Of a DNA stretch of 64,000 bases, positions 26,492-38,863 are shown in pieces. Every line of letters begins with the position of its first letter. The first letter of the stretch is position 1. The notes under the pieces are model-generated. The model ran no database searches. It was not told the origin of the DNA and saw nothing but the letters and a program-made list of their open reading frames with translations. The DNA comes from Mesaphorura yosii (taxonomy: Eukaryota; Arthropoda; Collembola; Poduromorpha; Tullbergiidae). Position numbers and translations under genes: made by a program. The stretch lies in the NCBI GenBank assembly GCA_009869945.1, contig WIXG01000127.1, positions 1-64,000 of the forward strand, given 5' to 3'.

Positions 26492-29215
26492 ATGGTGGCA
26501 GTGATAAATACCAGTTATCCAATCGTTCTGGTTTTATTAATACTGCATTTTTTCGGAGAGAGCAATTCACGTAATGTTCGGGAAGTGCAATCTCAACCAA
26601 GGCCGCGTGTACAAACGGACGAGCGAGTCTCCCCATCTACAATTCGATTCATTTCAAGGAGCGATGGGCGAGAAACAAGCTTTGTGACCCCAAATTCTTT
26701 GCCCTTGAGAAATACAGCTAATCCAGCGAAGGTAAGAATCAAACTGAATTGAATTTATTAAGCGAACAAATTATACCGCCTGCAGATTTATTGGTTGCCG
26801 TATGTAAAAATATTTTTTGATTATGTTACTCAACTAATATGTAAATCTTCCTTTTCCCCTATTAAATCATATACGCCGCTAAAATGTTGAAATGTCAGAT
26901 GTAAATCGACTTCTCTGCTGCCTTACATTTTTTGTTTCTGACCAAGACAGTAATGTCAAAAAAAAACAGTGCGGAATTTTAAAGGGTAGGTTGTAACCGC
27001 CATTTTTAATTGAGTACGTTAAGGATCGGTAGATCTGCATTAATCGTCGTCTTTAACTTTTAAACTTATATCAATATTATAATGTGCGGAATTTTAAAGT
27101 GTATGTAGCAACCGACATCTTTAATTTAGCCAACAATTAATTAAGGCTAAGTTAATGTCTGCATCAACGGCCATTTTTAACTAAGCTTCACTTCCCTTCG
27201 AACGAATCAAATGCTAAGCGTTTGCCCTCTGCAAACACGCATTACCTAATTCTGTGAAGAAATCTCTTCCTAGCGGCCACAAGTATACCCGATGTATTTT
27301 TTTTTCCATTCGCCGACAATCTTCGCCCTTAGACCTTTATTACTGAAGTGGCTTCAAAGGAGATTATCCAGCCGAGTCAGATCAAGGCGCGGTGGCGCGC
27401 CTTTATCTGAGCAACCCTTGACCTTCAAAAGCTTCTAGTGCATTAAATTTTTAACGTTTTACCTTGTGTCATTTTTTATCTTGGCAGAAATTGACTTAAT
27501 ATTCCGGCATAGAATCGTACTACGTTCTCAACAATTTTGCATACTCCAATTGAATAAAATGTGTCCCAAAAAAGAAACTTAGCATACCGTTTCATTAACA
27601 TATCGAAAAATTATTTTTACATGAAGCAACTAATAATTCTGCTGAAGGTTAAAATAGCGTCCATTTATTAATTGGATCGTCTAAACTCTCGGCCGATACG
27701 CTGCTCTGCTCTGAAGTAGTCTGGGATTTTCGGCCCAACTCGCTGAACGAGCTAATTCAAGAGGTTCTGGAGCTTGCTTTTTTATCCTCGTTTTCTATTT
27801 ACTCGGACGACTGAAGTGCTGCTCGCTCAGGAAAGCAGCAGCAATGACTTTCTCGAGCTCATGATGTTCCAAGGGTTATTAATAATTTCACTTCACTTAA
27901 CGTCTCTGCTCTATTAACGTTCCAGTAGTCGAGTGGGAGAGCAAATGTACTGTGAATGCACTGAGATTATGTTGTTAGGCAAAGAACTCATAAATATTAA
28001 GATGATACGAAGACAGAGGGCTTGATTTTTTGAACCTGCGCCAACGATGTTGTCATAATGAAGAAACCTCTCAACAGCAGTGTCACGGACCTGCTAGACT
28101 CAGCCTGCATTTCCAAGTCACAGCGAAATTATTTCAATAAACTCAAAGAGTGCATTAAAGCAGCAGCTTTGCCTCATTTGCCAAGTAATAAATCTTCGAA
28201 TTTGCGACGACTAAGGACCAGAATATTTTCAGTGACTTAGGAATAATTAATGTGCGTCTATTTCTTGAAGTCACGACTTTCGACACGAGCTAAGTGCTTT
28301 CGCATCTTTATTTATGTCAATTATGTTTTGAGTTAGACTCGAAACCTTTCGTGAAAGCAATATATCTGAATTTCTCTCCTCTAAAATTGAATTCAACGCA
28401 GATATTGCCATTGCAATCGATAGAAGATGTCTCACAGCAGCCTTCTCCTGATCAATGTCCACCTCTTCCCACGAACTACAAGCCTCAACTGTGCCAAATG
28501 GAAAGGTGTAACTCCAGTGCAGATTGTCGTCGCAACGCAACTTCATCGAATGACCGCATTTGCTGCTTCAATGGATGCGTGATGACTTGTACGCATAAAG
28601 TGGATGCACCTATAGGTAAATCCCCTATCTGTCCAGAAAATATGCAAGACGTAAAGGTGCAAATGTGATTTTAGCATTTGACTGGGTGGAAGAAACCGAA
28701 TTTAAAGCTTCACTACGAACCGGATTGAACGATAGCTTTTCAAATCTTTATCCCCATCAATCTTCGACATCGTCCTCATCGAGCTCCGAGGACACCGCTG
28801 ATGATTACGAGTATGAAGATGAGAATGGCTTGCCGACGGCACATAAAACATCAGTCAATCATGAGAGGCTTTCGACAACAATGTTTGCACAAGACCGACA
28901 GCCCCAGCTGCCGCGTCGCCTGGAACCGAGAACGTTGATGAGTTCAAAATCATCGCCAGACTTGGTTGTTCTTCCTGGTGGATGCCTACTGAGGAGAAGA
29001 CAATATCAAGATATTATACAGTTTCGAAGGAATAACCACGTGAATGCCTGGTAAGTATGTTTCATGTATCAGCGATCACCCTTGCCCAAAATTTCAGCAA
29101 TGCTAGAGCCGAGCGAAATCTGACTCTGACCCAATCTGAAGGAACGTGCTTGAACTCCCATGGTCCCTTGCTACGCTCTCTCGCATTAAAAATGCATGAT
29201 GTCACCACTTGCTGA
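26492..29215 (+). CDS. WFDC1: Secreted WAP-domain protein, WFDC1-like
   Basis: Exons: 26492-26731, 28402-28615, 28675-29050 and 29098-29215. Phases agree and give 315 residues. The N-terminus has a signal peptide (hydrophobic VLVLLILHFF near residues 11-20). Exon 2 encodes a four-disulfide core: CPPLPTNYKPQLC, ERCNSSADC, RICCFNGCVMTC. It is followed by a DWVEETE stretch that resembles the DWLVQ segment after the WAP core in vertebrate WFDC1 (ps20). A Ser/Glu/Asp-rich linker and a VVLPGGCLLRRRQY segment follow. Family members are extracellular, some acting as protease inhibitors or growth regulators; the target here is unknown. The last intron would be only 47 bp, so the C-terminal 39 residues are less certain. 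If it is not spliced, the frame ends at 29054. Confidence 0.75.
26732..28401 (+). other. First intron of the WAP-domain gene
   Basis: This 1.67-kb phase-0 intron contains a diverged direct duplication (26969-27130) and otherwise no recognised feature. Confidence 0.6.
26969..27130. repeat. Imperfect direct repeat, about 115-bp offset
   Basis: GTGCGGAATTTTAAAG at 26969 recurs at 27084. In both copies it is followed by GTA.GT..(G)CAACCG.CAT.TTTAATT. A fainter third match (CCATTTTTAACTAAG) occurs near 27169. It lies inside the first intron of the WAP-domain gene. Confidence 0.55.
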
Positions 29216-29390
29216 CATTTTATACGTTTTTTGAACCCGTTTCACGATGCTGACAAAAATACAAACATTTTATTGTCGAAATCCATTCGACGGAGAAATT
29301 CTAATAATCGAGCCTGAACCTGCCTGAGTACGCACAACAGACAACATCTTGAGCCTGCCTTGCCTGTCGAACACTTGCGACAAAAGCAAT

Positions 29391-29396
29391 AATAAA
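29391..29396 (+). terminator. Poly(A) signal AATAAA
   Basis: AATAAA lies about 175 bases after the predicted stop of the WAP-domain gene. Confidence 0.5.
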
Positions 29397-31991
29397 GTTC
29401 TAAAAAAGCACTGCCGTTGTCATTTTATCAAATAAGAACTAAATATAAATCTTGTTTCTCGTGAATAACATACTTGCTGAAATACCACTCGTCGTTTGCT
29501 CCAGTTGACTGCTCGCTGCGTGCGAGCGTCGTGCAGCATTGTGCGTAATTCGCAATTTGTCAAATTTTCGCTTCCTGTTGGAGATGAAAAATCCCCGTTC
29601 GCACAAAGCGTCCTTTACGAGAAATACTCAATCAAGTGGAAGTAGGCACGGCAAGCAAGAGGAAGATTGAGATGATAAAGAACTCAAATATTTGTTTAAA
29701 TTCGATTTACATATTTATACGGGTTTCCTTTCTATTCTGCTTCTGCGTCTACTTCTACTCAGGTTGTATTCTTGTATTGCATGCTGATGCTTTTGAAGTT
29801 AATAGAGGCAAGCAGATTTTCGTTTTTCGAGTCTGAAGGAAGATCCAGTGAGCTGAACCTTTGTATTCTTATCAGATATGTGTGTTTCTCGGAATACGGA
29901 AAGTATTTTTGCAATATTTCTCGAAACAGCTGCAACTTTATAGTTTACAGCCTGGTAAATTCGCAGATGTCTTCTGTCAAAGCGAAATTTGTGTTCTTTG
30001 GTTGCTTTATGCTTTTTAAATCCGCCTGTTTTAGTGAGAGATCAGATGAACAATAGTCGCTTTACGCTTTCTTTTGCTTTGTGAAACTTGCCTGCTTTGT
30101 TTTATATCGTCCAAAGAGAGATGTCATAATTCCGTACGTGAACCCTCGAGAAGTATTTTTCAGCAGAGGTCTTTAAAAATTATAACTTCTCCTTTTGAGA
30201 ATATGTAAAACAAGCCCCATAAGTAATAACTCATACACTTAAGCCAGTCGCTGTTGCTGTGCTCATGGTTTGGATTTGGTTCATCGGTTATTATGACCCA
30301 TGGGGTTTTAATGCACTTTTATGTTTCTCAGCCTGTGTGTGAATGGTGACGTCGTCTGCGAAGTGAATATCGCGAAGTGACGATCTTCTTCTCGACACTC
30401 GACTCCATTGGACTGGAAAGTCACGGTGAATGATAAAATTGGAATTGCCAAAGAATTCCAGTCCACCCGTGGAGCCAAAATGAATCTCACTTCCGGTCTC
30501 GCCAGTGTAAAATGTAAATGAATTGAGAAGAAAATCGAGGAAAGTTCAATGGTTTGACATTTCCAACATCTTTATTCTTCCGCAACAAGTGTCGGGTTTG
30601 CCACAGAAAAATGATTGAAATTATATGATCTACACTTCAGTTCAAATGCGTGTGTTTCATCTTTCGTGAAGAATAAAAATGGTTCGAATGAATTGTAATT
30701 CTGTTAACAGCAAATGAACCCCAAAGCCGAAAATGCATTTCACAAAGCCTTCTCGTAGTAGTATTGCATAAACCGCACTACGCTGGCATTTGAGAAAGAG
30801 TAATTCGCACAATGTTATCTTTCTTATTAAGTCTATTAAATTCTGGTGTGTCGTACTTGATTTCCCAACTGGAGAATTTACGTAAATTGCCTGACTTTCA
30901 TTACATTACTTTGGATCTGCATTGTTGCATGGTTTCATCATCACAGTAAATAGAAACCAGGAAACCTGCCATGCATGCACTTTCTTCTCACATTTACGCG
31001 CTAAACCGAAACCAAAATGCTAAATATTTCTCAAGCACACCCTCCTTTTTTAAGAAAAATGTACTCCGCTGGGAGCACTTATATTTTACGATTTGCAAAA
31101 GCACTGACAATCACAAAAGTCTCGGTGGCAGAAGTTTGTACGACATTCCAGAAAGGACCAAGTTGGGGTATGGAAATGGAAAGTGTTTGAATTGTACTGT
31201 AGCGGTGATCATGATTTATCTATCACACTTGACTGAGTTTTCCACTCCGGCTGTTTTGGGTTCTTATCATGACATTTTACACTACACTTCAGTACAACCG
31301 AGGATCCGGCACAAAGTAACGACAGCCTCCGAAAACAGATGTTCATTTTAGGCTATCAGCCTTGATAATTGCCTTCGTCCAAAAAGCATCGAAATGCATA
31401 TAAATTTCAGTCATTCTGCCTTCTCTTTCCTAGGATCAGACGGAAATGTGAATATAGGAATTAAACACACACCATGTGAATGAACACTATGCCATGAAGC
31501 TTGTTGGCTTGAAGCATCGCCCATATGAGTCACAAATCCATTTACCGAGTTTCACGTAAATGTGCAATTTTCCGACGTCAGCCAGCGCGACCTTGGCGAT
31601 TAAACTGCTAATTATAACGCAACGGTTCAACCCGTGGCTTGGAGTATTACGTTTCATCATTTTAATTGCTGTTCATTATTTAAACCTCACTCTTGTCCTT
31701 CCTGAGCTCATTCTTAATGCAAACCTCAAAGGCAGTAATTTCAACAAGGTTCGAGCGCACTATTATTATGCACATTTATGAGCGGAAACGTGATGCGACG
31801 TTTGGAAATGTAATGCCACTACGTTTCAGACTGATCTGTAAAGCCTCGATAGAAGCCAGAAGCAGCAATGAAGGAATGAGTGTCAATGAAGGATTCCTCA
31901 GTTTCAACTTCATTCTCGAACGTGCATTTTGTTAGTCCAAGTCCAACATCGATTGGAGGCCCGGTCTGAATTGGAAAGAATCCATTGTAAA
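29397..31991. other. Intergenic region
   Basis: No supported gene. Open frames up to 126 codons exist, but none shows a domain, a signal peptide with continuation, or consistent splice partners. Confidence 0.55.
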
Positions 31992-32565
31992 ATGATGCGA
32001 ATTGCCACCACTTGTTTCGTGCTGTTGATTGCAACAACTGCAGTCAGCTCTGCTGCCTCTCCCTCTGGTTCTGGAAAAGTGCAGTTCAACCTCAGTGATT
32101 GGCTTCAGAGAATCGCCGATTTTCGGTCAAAGTTTGACGAGAAATGCGCCGCCGGCTGCACGATGAACTACGACTTGCTGTGGGGAATATGGGAAACCTT
32201 TCGGGAGCCCATTGAGAATCTCATTGAGCTATCTGGAATCTCAGTCGACATTTATCCAGGAGTAAGTACAATTTGCTCAGGTCATTAATGTTATGAAACT
32301 ACTGCAGACGCAGTGATAATTGAACTATAACCTTCGTATAATACAGCTGAGGGACAAAATTTTGGACACATGTGTGGACAAGACAGTAAATTATTGTGAA
32401 GCCAATAAGCTGAAAGAGCTGATCAGTTGTGGAATGCCATTAGCTAAACCGTACATCGGCGATATTATAAAAATTGCGAAAGCAAACATTGTAGCAGTCG
32501 AAGCAGCGTTTTCAGAGTACGCTCCTAAAGCGATGGAGATGTTGAATAACTTAAAGTGCCAATAA
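31992..32565 (+). CDS. Small secreted cysteine-containing protein, family not recognised
   Basis: Exons 31992-32261 and 32347-32565 join in phase 0 and give 162 residues. The N-terminus is a classic signal peptide (residues 1 to about 20, MMRIATTCFVLLIATTAVSS, then AASPSGSG). The mature part is predicted to be mostly helical and has six cysteines: KCAAGC near residue 53, then single Cys in DTC, NYC, ISC and the C-terminal KCQ. Length, cysteine count and helix-rich look would suit a small extracellular carrier or an effector-type protein, but no family is recognised. The ATG chosen is the first of two adjacent ATGs; an in-frame extension to 31929 would bury the signal peptide. Confidence 0.7.
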
Positions 32566-32617
32566 GTTTAATGTTAGGTAAAATTGTTGCAATACGTTGA
32601 CACTGCGATTACGATTG

Positions 32618-32623
32618 AATAAA
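32618..32623 (+). terminator. Poly(A) signal AATAAA
   Basis: AATAAA lies 53 bases after the stop of the small secreted protein gene. Confidence 0.6.
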
Positions 32624-33871
32624 CGGATTCTCGTATGTGTCACGAACAATGCACGCAAGACTCATTGAGCTTTGAACTCACGTGTCGCCAATCTCTCTCA
32701 TGTCTCGTCAGAATTTCCGTACTTCCTGTTTACCACCTGTCAGAATGAACCCTGTCAACTCGTCTGCTAATCTGCTTCCTACTTCATAAGGGGCTTGTCC
32801 ACACAATTATCTCATCATCGTAGCAGGCAAGTGGCAGGCGTGAGGTCAATCTGGGCTAACTTATGCGTTTGACATCCAATTAAATGAAGATCCAGACAAT
32901 TAAGTTTCACTTTTAAACGGAAAGGTAAGATTTTATTGCACTCTTATGTCAAATTCGCGCAAATTCATTCATACAAAATTACTACTTGCGAAAAACTTTC
33001 ACGCACCCAAATTTTAACAAAAATTCGTGCAAGAATCTGATTACACTACAAGCGCACAAACATAACAACACACTCACACACCTTTCATGCTTCACGCATA
33101 CAAAGATACAGCTAATGTAAAAAGGTTGTAATGGGATACAATTTTAGTATGACAAAAACAAGATTTGCTGGCCGATCTTTCAGAAATCTATATCAACATG
33201 TTCATCATGTAAGGCTCGCTAAGCGGTGGCACGAAAACAGGTTTGGCAAGTTCTCGATTCGTCTCGATGAATGTATTTAAAATTTCTCACTCTTTGATGT
33301 GTTCCGTCTTCCAACTTCCTTCCTTCCTTCCTGCTGTCTGCTGTCTTCTCTGTCATGCCACGAGCGGTGGAACCAATTACGGGCGAGTCAGTGGTCACGT
33401 CGCAGTACAATTTAGAAGATTGAATTTGGAATACTTGTTCTGATTATTAAGAGGCCAATTGTGGAGACGACGAAACAATATGTTGCCAGCCGTACCTTCT
33501 TTTTCTCATCTATTTCTAGAAGAAAGCCTACATTGTTGACGGGCTGAAATGCTGCTACAGAATTTCTTACGGTTAACTAGTGGGAAATGACTAGATGTAA
33601 TTTTACGCTAACATGCAAATTTTGCTGAGACGTTTTTATCGAATTTGAACTATCATAATATTTTGGTTCTACCTCCGAAAATTTTGCCTGATTTTGTTCT
33701 GTCAAATTAACTTTACACTACAAAATAAGCAGAAACACAACGACGAATCCTAACTAATGCTAGCACTAATTGAGCCCCGAAATTACCATTTGAAAACCAT
33801 AAAGACCGAAGAAGAACACCCTAATAAACTTGGCGAGTAGAGTGGCACAAACTTATTTCGATGATAGCAGA
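32624..33871. other. Intergenic region between two small-protein genes
   Basis: No gene is supported. A short TTCC run near 33318-33334 is the only low-complexity tract noted. The region lies between the 3' ends of a plus-strand and a minus-strand gene. Confidence 0.55.
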
Positions 33872-34322
33872 TTACCAGCCCTTACTGGGAGCTTCCCATC
33901 CGGACGAGTAGACAACTGGAGCAGACCAGCCTTGGTTGCCGTACAATCTGTTGTAGAGGATTGGGCCAAAGATTCCACCGGCAGCGACACCGCTGAGGAA
34001 GGCAATGCTGGCCGGGTCGAAGTGTGGCGATCTCTTGGTTCTCACAGCTGGCAATTCAAGAAGAAGTTCAGTTCACGTCCCCGCAGCAAAGCAAATGTCG
34101 GAATATTGTAATGCTTAGCAAAAGATAACTTACATCTGACCTCCTCCTGGCCTTCATATTCTGGCTCGTAGATTGCGTCTGAAATGACAGCAGTTCAAAT
34201 TAATGCACTGACTCGAAGCGATGTGCTCCTTTCAATAAAGTTAGTAATTTTAGCTTACCAGTGCTGCAGAAAGCCAGCACGACTGAGCACAAGAGCAGAG
34301 CAACAACAACAGCACACTTCAT
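33872..34322 (-). CDS. Small secreted precursor with Lys-Arg cleavage site
   Basis: Exons on the minus strand: 34322-34259, 34178-34134 and 34047-33872, phases 1 and 1, giving 94 residues. Residues 1-20 (MKCAVVVALLLCSVVLAFCS) form a signal peptide. A short acidic segment (DAIYEPEYEGQEEV) follows, then a dibasic TKR site, then a hydrophobic, Gly/Tyr/Trp-rich C-terminal peptide of about 52 residues that starts SPHFDPASIAFLSG. This layout is typical of secreted peptide precursors such as antimicrobial peptides, neuropeptides or cuticle-associated peptides. No known family is recognised and the mature part has no cysteine. A TATA box at the expected distance supports the start. Confidence 0.72.
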
Positions 34323-34428
34323 TTTGCTAGTTCGGAGATTTGCTTTCGCAAAGACGATTGTCGAGAGTTGATTGTAATTTGAGATTGCTCAGGAGTGAAC
34401 TGATGACTTGGAGTGACCACTGAAGGCC

Positions 34429-34435
34429 TTTTATA
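34429..34435 (-). promoter_or_regulatory. TATA box (TATAAAA)
   Basis: TATAAAA on the minus strand lies about 107-113 bases before the ATG of the small secreted precursor. A transcription start about 30 bases downstream would leave a 5' UTR of about 75-80 bases. Confidence 0.55.
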
Positions 34436-35793
34436 GTACTAGAGCAATTCCCTGACCATTGTTGACATGAACTCTCTCTGCCACCCTTGTCGTGTACTTC
34501 ATCGAGGAGGTGTCTTCAGTCTTCAACGCTGTTACACTATTACGAAATTCGTACAGCGAGTTTACATAATCCAATGATCGAGTGATTGTAAGGTGGTGAT
34601 AATTGTAACCTTCCGTCTGCACTCTGCGTTGTACTGCGCATTGTCCACCACGATCCACGAGTGGATGTGAGATCAAAGCTGTAAAGGTGCCTCACCGCTC
34701 CTCACTAATGTCTATGCAGGTTGCACTGTCTCGTCGTTTGCTGTCATTAATGACGGTGCGGCGACGTGCGCATTCGCATATGGCAGTGCAGCGGTCGTAA
34801 ATGAAAGAAGGAAGTGCCCATAATTTATTAACTAGACCCATCCATCTTGCACGACAACTTGTTCACAACATCATGGACGGTGAGTAAAAGCTGGGGAGGA
34901 ATTTACACTAAATTTCTGCATTTGCATTATATAACCAACCGGTCTCCATTACGCATGGCGCATACTAATTTGGGGAATTCGATCGTAACTTCCTTTTCAC
35001 GACAACGATTATTGACCAGCCACAACAACACACTGCTGGCTTACATAACCTGCCGGTTTCTTCTTGTCTCATTTTTTGACATTTTTATTTCAATTCTGAT
35101 GTACTTCCACATTTGCAAAAAGAATGAGTGAAATGAACGATTCTTCTTGTTTCATTAGCAGCTGCAGTCTATGACTTCCTCTTGTTATCGCGAATTGATG
35201 CTGTTGACTTCGATTATTTATTGATTTGAAAGCAAGAAATTCCAATTTAAATGCGCCGTGCACCTGCACTAAAATTTTATTGGTTGTACAGTTTGCAATT
35301 TTTTGTTTTTAATCTCTTTACTTCACCCACAGCCCTGAGTATCTCTGTCATTTTTGTTTTTGTTGAATAACATGACGGGAATGTCTTGAATGAAAATGAA
35401 GGAAGTGTCTTCTTTTACCATAACTCATTGCAGGCATCAAAAGCGTTGGTTAACTTTTATTAAACGACCCCTTCATGGTTTGTTTAACTTCCTTTTAATA
35501 TCAGACCAATTAGTAATTAGCCTGGTGCACACCTCGATTTGTTGCGCAATCAATAAATTAAAAACGAAGCCTGAATGAAAGGGCTTGTCAAATAATGTAA
35601 TGCCGATTCTTGGATGCCACCACGTTGTAATCAAAATATGCTAAAACTTAATTAATTTGCCAACACAGACGTACCAGAGAGCGCCCACAATAAAATATCC
35701 AGTATGATTTTTCACAGCACAGTATTTAATTCAGTTATTCTCATTATAAAGTAATCAAATATTTTCTATTCTACAAGATTTTAAACTTATTTT
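34436..35793. other. Intergenic region
   Basis: No coding exon, RNA gene or marked repeat was recognised. It lies between the promoter of the small secreted precursor and the 3' end of the Xaa-Pro aminopeptidase gene. Confidence 0.55.
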
Positions 35794-35799
35794 TTTATT
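35794..35799 (-). terminator. Poly(A) signal AATAAA
   Basis: AATAAA on the minus strand begins five bases after the stop codon of the Xaa-Pro aminopeptidase, implying a very short 3' UTR. Confidence 0.45.
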
Positions 35800-35803
35800 C
35801 TAT

Positions 35804-38513
35804 TCATTGACCGCTCCGATTTTTCACCAGGGGCTCAGTTTCACGCAATAACCACTCAAATCCGGCTGTCTGACCAGACTCCTTCATGTACTCTCCAATT
35901 AGAATGCGGCATTTTCTGTGATAATCATCCAGATAGGAAATCTGAAAACCAATTACTTGTTATAACCTTTGGTCGGCTTCAACTGATAAGTTGTAAAGGG
36001 TCCAACTCACCTCATCAGATGTTAGCAAATCCAAATTTATCATCTTTCGCTGAATGGGAACGAAAGTAATATCTTCAAATTGGAGATAGCCACGATTTGC
36101 AAAATTGTACTTCAGCTCTGCTTTTACAATACGAATGATGTTCTCCAGTCTTATGCCGAACTGGCCATTTTCGTAGTACCCAGGCTCTGTAGTTTAGAGG
36201 TCATTGTTTTGCACGCAAATTATGCAGAACAACAGTATCTTACCGTTTGACACGAACATGTTTTCTCGTAGACCGGGATCATCTGGCAAATGCCTGTACG
36301 TAATTCCATGCGGTCCCTCATGCACATTCAAGTAGGCTCCAATTCCATGTCCGGTCCCATGAATATAATCTAGTCCAACCTCCCACAATGCCTTTCGTGC
36401 AAGAGTATCCAGAGTGTTTCCAACCACTTTGTTCGGAAACCTGGCGGATTTCAATGCAATTTGCCCTTTCAGAACGCGTGTGAAGCACTCTTTCTGGTAT
36501 TCGGTTGGATTTCCAAAGTGCACCGTCCGTGTTACGTCAGTGGTGCCGTCCCTACAATTAAGTAAAACCAGGAAGGTTAAGCAAAAGCTTCCGCTTCAAG
36601 TGCCGATGTCGCATTCTTCGGTATAAAATGACCCTTACAGATATTGTCCGCCAGAGTCTAGAAGGTATATTTCATGAATTGCCAACTTTCGATCTGTCGC
36701 TGGACTTGGGTTGTAATGAATGATGGCACCATTTGGTCCCGAACTTGAAATGGATGGAAAACTCATTCCCACAAAGTCCTTCTGTTCCCTTCAAAAAGGC
36801 AACAACATCAACTCGAGTTAGAAGCCCACAAGAAATATCATCAAGGAAAGCATTTATTGCTTACTTTCTAAATTCTAAGAGCCTATCCGCGGCTGAAACT
36901 TCCGTGATGGTTTCTCCATTCTGCATTGCTTTTTCTAGCCAACTAAAAAAGTTCGCCAGCGCCACTCCATCTTTGATATGAGCCCTTTTAATTCCTTCTA
37001 CTTCAACAAGGTTTTTCACCGCTTTCATTAAAGCTATAGGAGTCAGTTTCAACACACGCCTTGACGGGTCAACAAGATTTGCAATAGCTGAATTACAGTT
37101 TTTACTGCACCAAATTTTCCAAGATGAACTTCCGACCTAAAAACATTTATTTTTGAAGTGGCCGTGGGATAGATAGCCAGTTGAAATCCAATGAAACTTA
37201 CGTAATGCTCAATTCTTTTAAATATATCCTCATATGGATAAATAGTTCCTCCTTCTTGTACCAGCTGAGTTTTGACGGGATCACTGAGTCGGGCAGCGTC
37301 CGTGAAAAGGTCAAATCCATTGGGTGTCACAATTACGTACGCAAAGAAAACGGGATTGTACGGAATATCGGAGCCACGTAGATTTAACAGCCCTGTTATT
37401 GAAAGCAGTTGATAAGCTTTATAACTTGAAGTATGCCCTCGGCTAACTTACATGCAACCTCGTCCAATTCTGTAACAACTAACATTTGGGCTCCGCCATC
37501 TTCTTGCAATTTCGTTCTGACAGCGTTTAATTTATCTACGGTGCCAAGACCAGAAAACTCAAGACCCAACTTTATAACAGGTTCCTGTGGACGAGATGGT
37601 CGGTCGTGCCATATCATGTCAACCAGATTTTTTTCAACAGGCACAAGTGTCTTTCCAGTTGAGCTCAACTCTTTTGAAAGATTTTCCCAATCATCCTTTG
37701 AGTAAAGCGTTGGTTGAATACCCACAAGGGCCGAGGTCGGGAGGTTCTTACTCAGCCAGGACACAATTGTTGGCGTGTCTGGAAGCCCTGGTTATAAATA
37801 AAAACGTTATTGAGACTATCGGCCTACACGGTAAAATTTCGCACCTTGTTTCATTAAAGTCCAGTTATTATCGATCTGCTCCGACGCTTGAAGATAATAG
37901 CGTCCATCAGCCCAAAGTAAAGCTTGATTCTCAGTAATCACCGCAGTTCCGGCGGATCCCGTGAAGCCGGAAATAAACGCGCGTCTCTCGTCACATGCGG
38001 CGATGTATTCGCTCTGTATGTCAATCATTTAGTCAAGATTCCTTTTCTTCTGTATCGTTAGCTTGAAACACTTACGTGGTGGGCGTCCTCGGAAGGGACG
38101 ATGTATGCCGCTAACGGTTTTGGATTTATTTTGGTGTCCACCATGAGAAGACGCAACTGCTTAAGTAGTTGCGTGGTGTCCTTCGCAAGGCCCATGGTGA
38201 AGTTGGTGTTGGTATTGTTCCCTACAGCAGATGGTTTTATCAGATGGGAAGCTGGAAATTGAAAGACACACACATAGGATGGTTAACTGTGGACTAACTG
38301 GCAGTGCCAAACAAGGATTAAGGCTATGATTCGCGTGAAAAAGTCGGGCTTTCCTGAAGACTCAATCAAATTTTGCAATGTGCATGAAGTCAGAATTGTT
38401 AGATGGAAATTGATTCATGATAAGGGCAGTGATTAAAGCGGAATACCTTTAAATTGTCCGGCGGACTGTGTGGATATGCAAACCACAAAGAGAAAAACAC
38501 TTGAATCTAACAT
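35804..38513 (-). CDS. Xaa-Pro aminopeptidase (M24B), with signal peptide
   Basis: Ten exons on the minus strand: 38513-38447, 38251-38076, 38013-37845, 37787-37452, 37392-37202, 37136-36865, 36788-36639, 36551-36244, 36186-36011 and 35941-35804. All phases agree and the product is 660 residues. It should remove the N-terminal residue from peptides with proline in position two. The five dinuclear metal ligands of the pita-bread fold are visible: Asp in LLDSGGQYL, Asp in DGTTDVTRT, His in GTGHGIG, Glu in NEPGYY and Glu in GIRLENI. The N-terminal half carries the creatinase-type [20 protein letters not shown] and [11 protein letters not shown] segments. The first exon encodes a hydrophobic leader ([11 protein letters not shown]), so secretion is predicted, unlike cytosolic XPNPEP1. 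No C-terminal GPI signal is seen. Confidence 0.92.
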
Positions 38514-38863
38514 TTTAAAGAGTTAGAACCACTTCATAATTTTTTTTACTCGAGTGCGATTCTGTGTGAGCGTGAAGTGTGATTGCTGCTGTTGGGCTTT
38601 AAGTAATTAAATTTCACATGAATGAAATGAATCCAATGAATAGTACATGCAAACGACAAATGACATCATATAGTTGGTGGAACGGAGGACGGGACAGGTT
38701 GCATTTTACGATTACACGGAGACTGCGTTTTGATGGTTTTAGACATGATAAACTGGTTTCAAGCATGGCATCGGCTGACGAGCAGCGCAATTGTAATTTC
38801 TAAGAAAAGTAGGTGCACCAACCTTATTCAAATTACTAACAGCGGCTATTGAAGTAATTCTAA

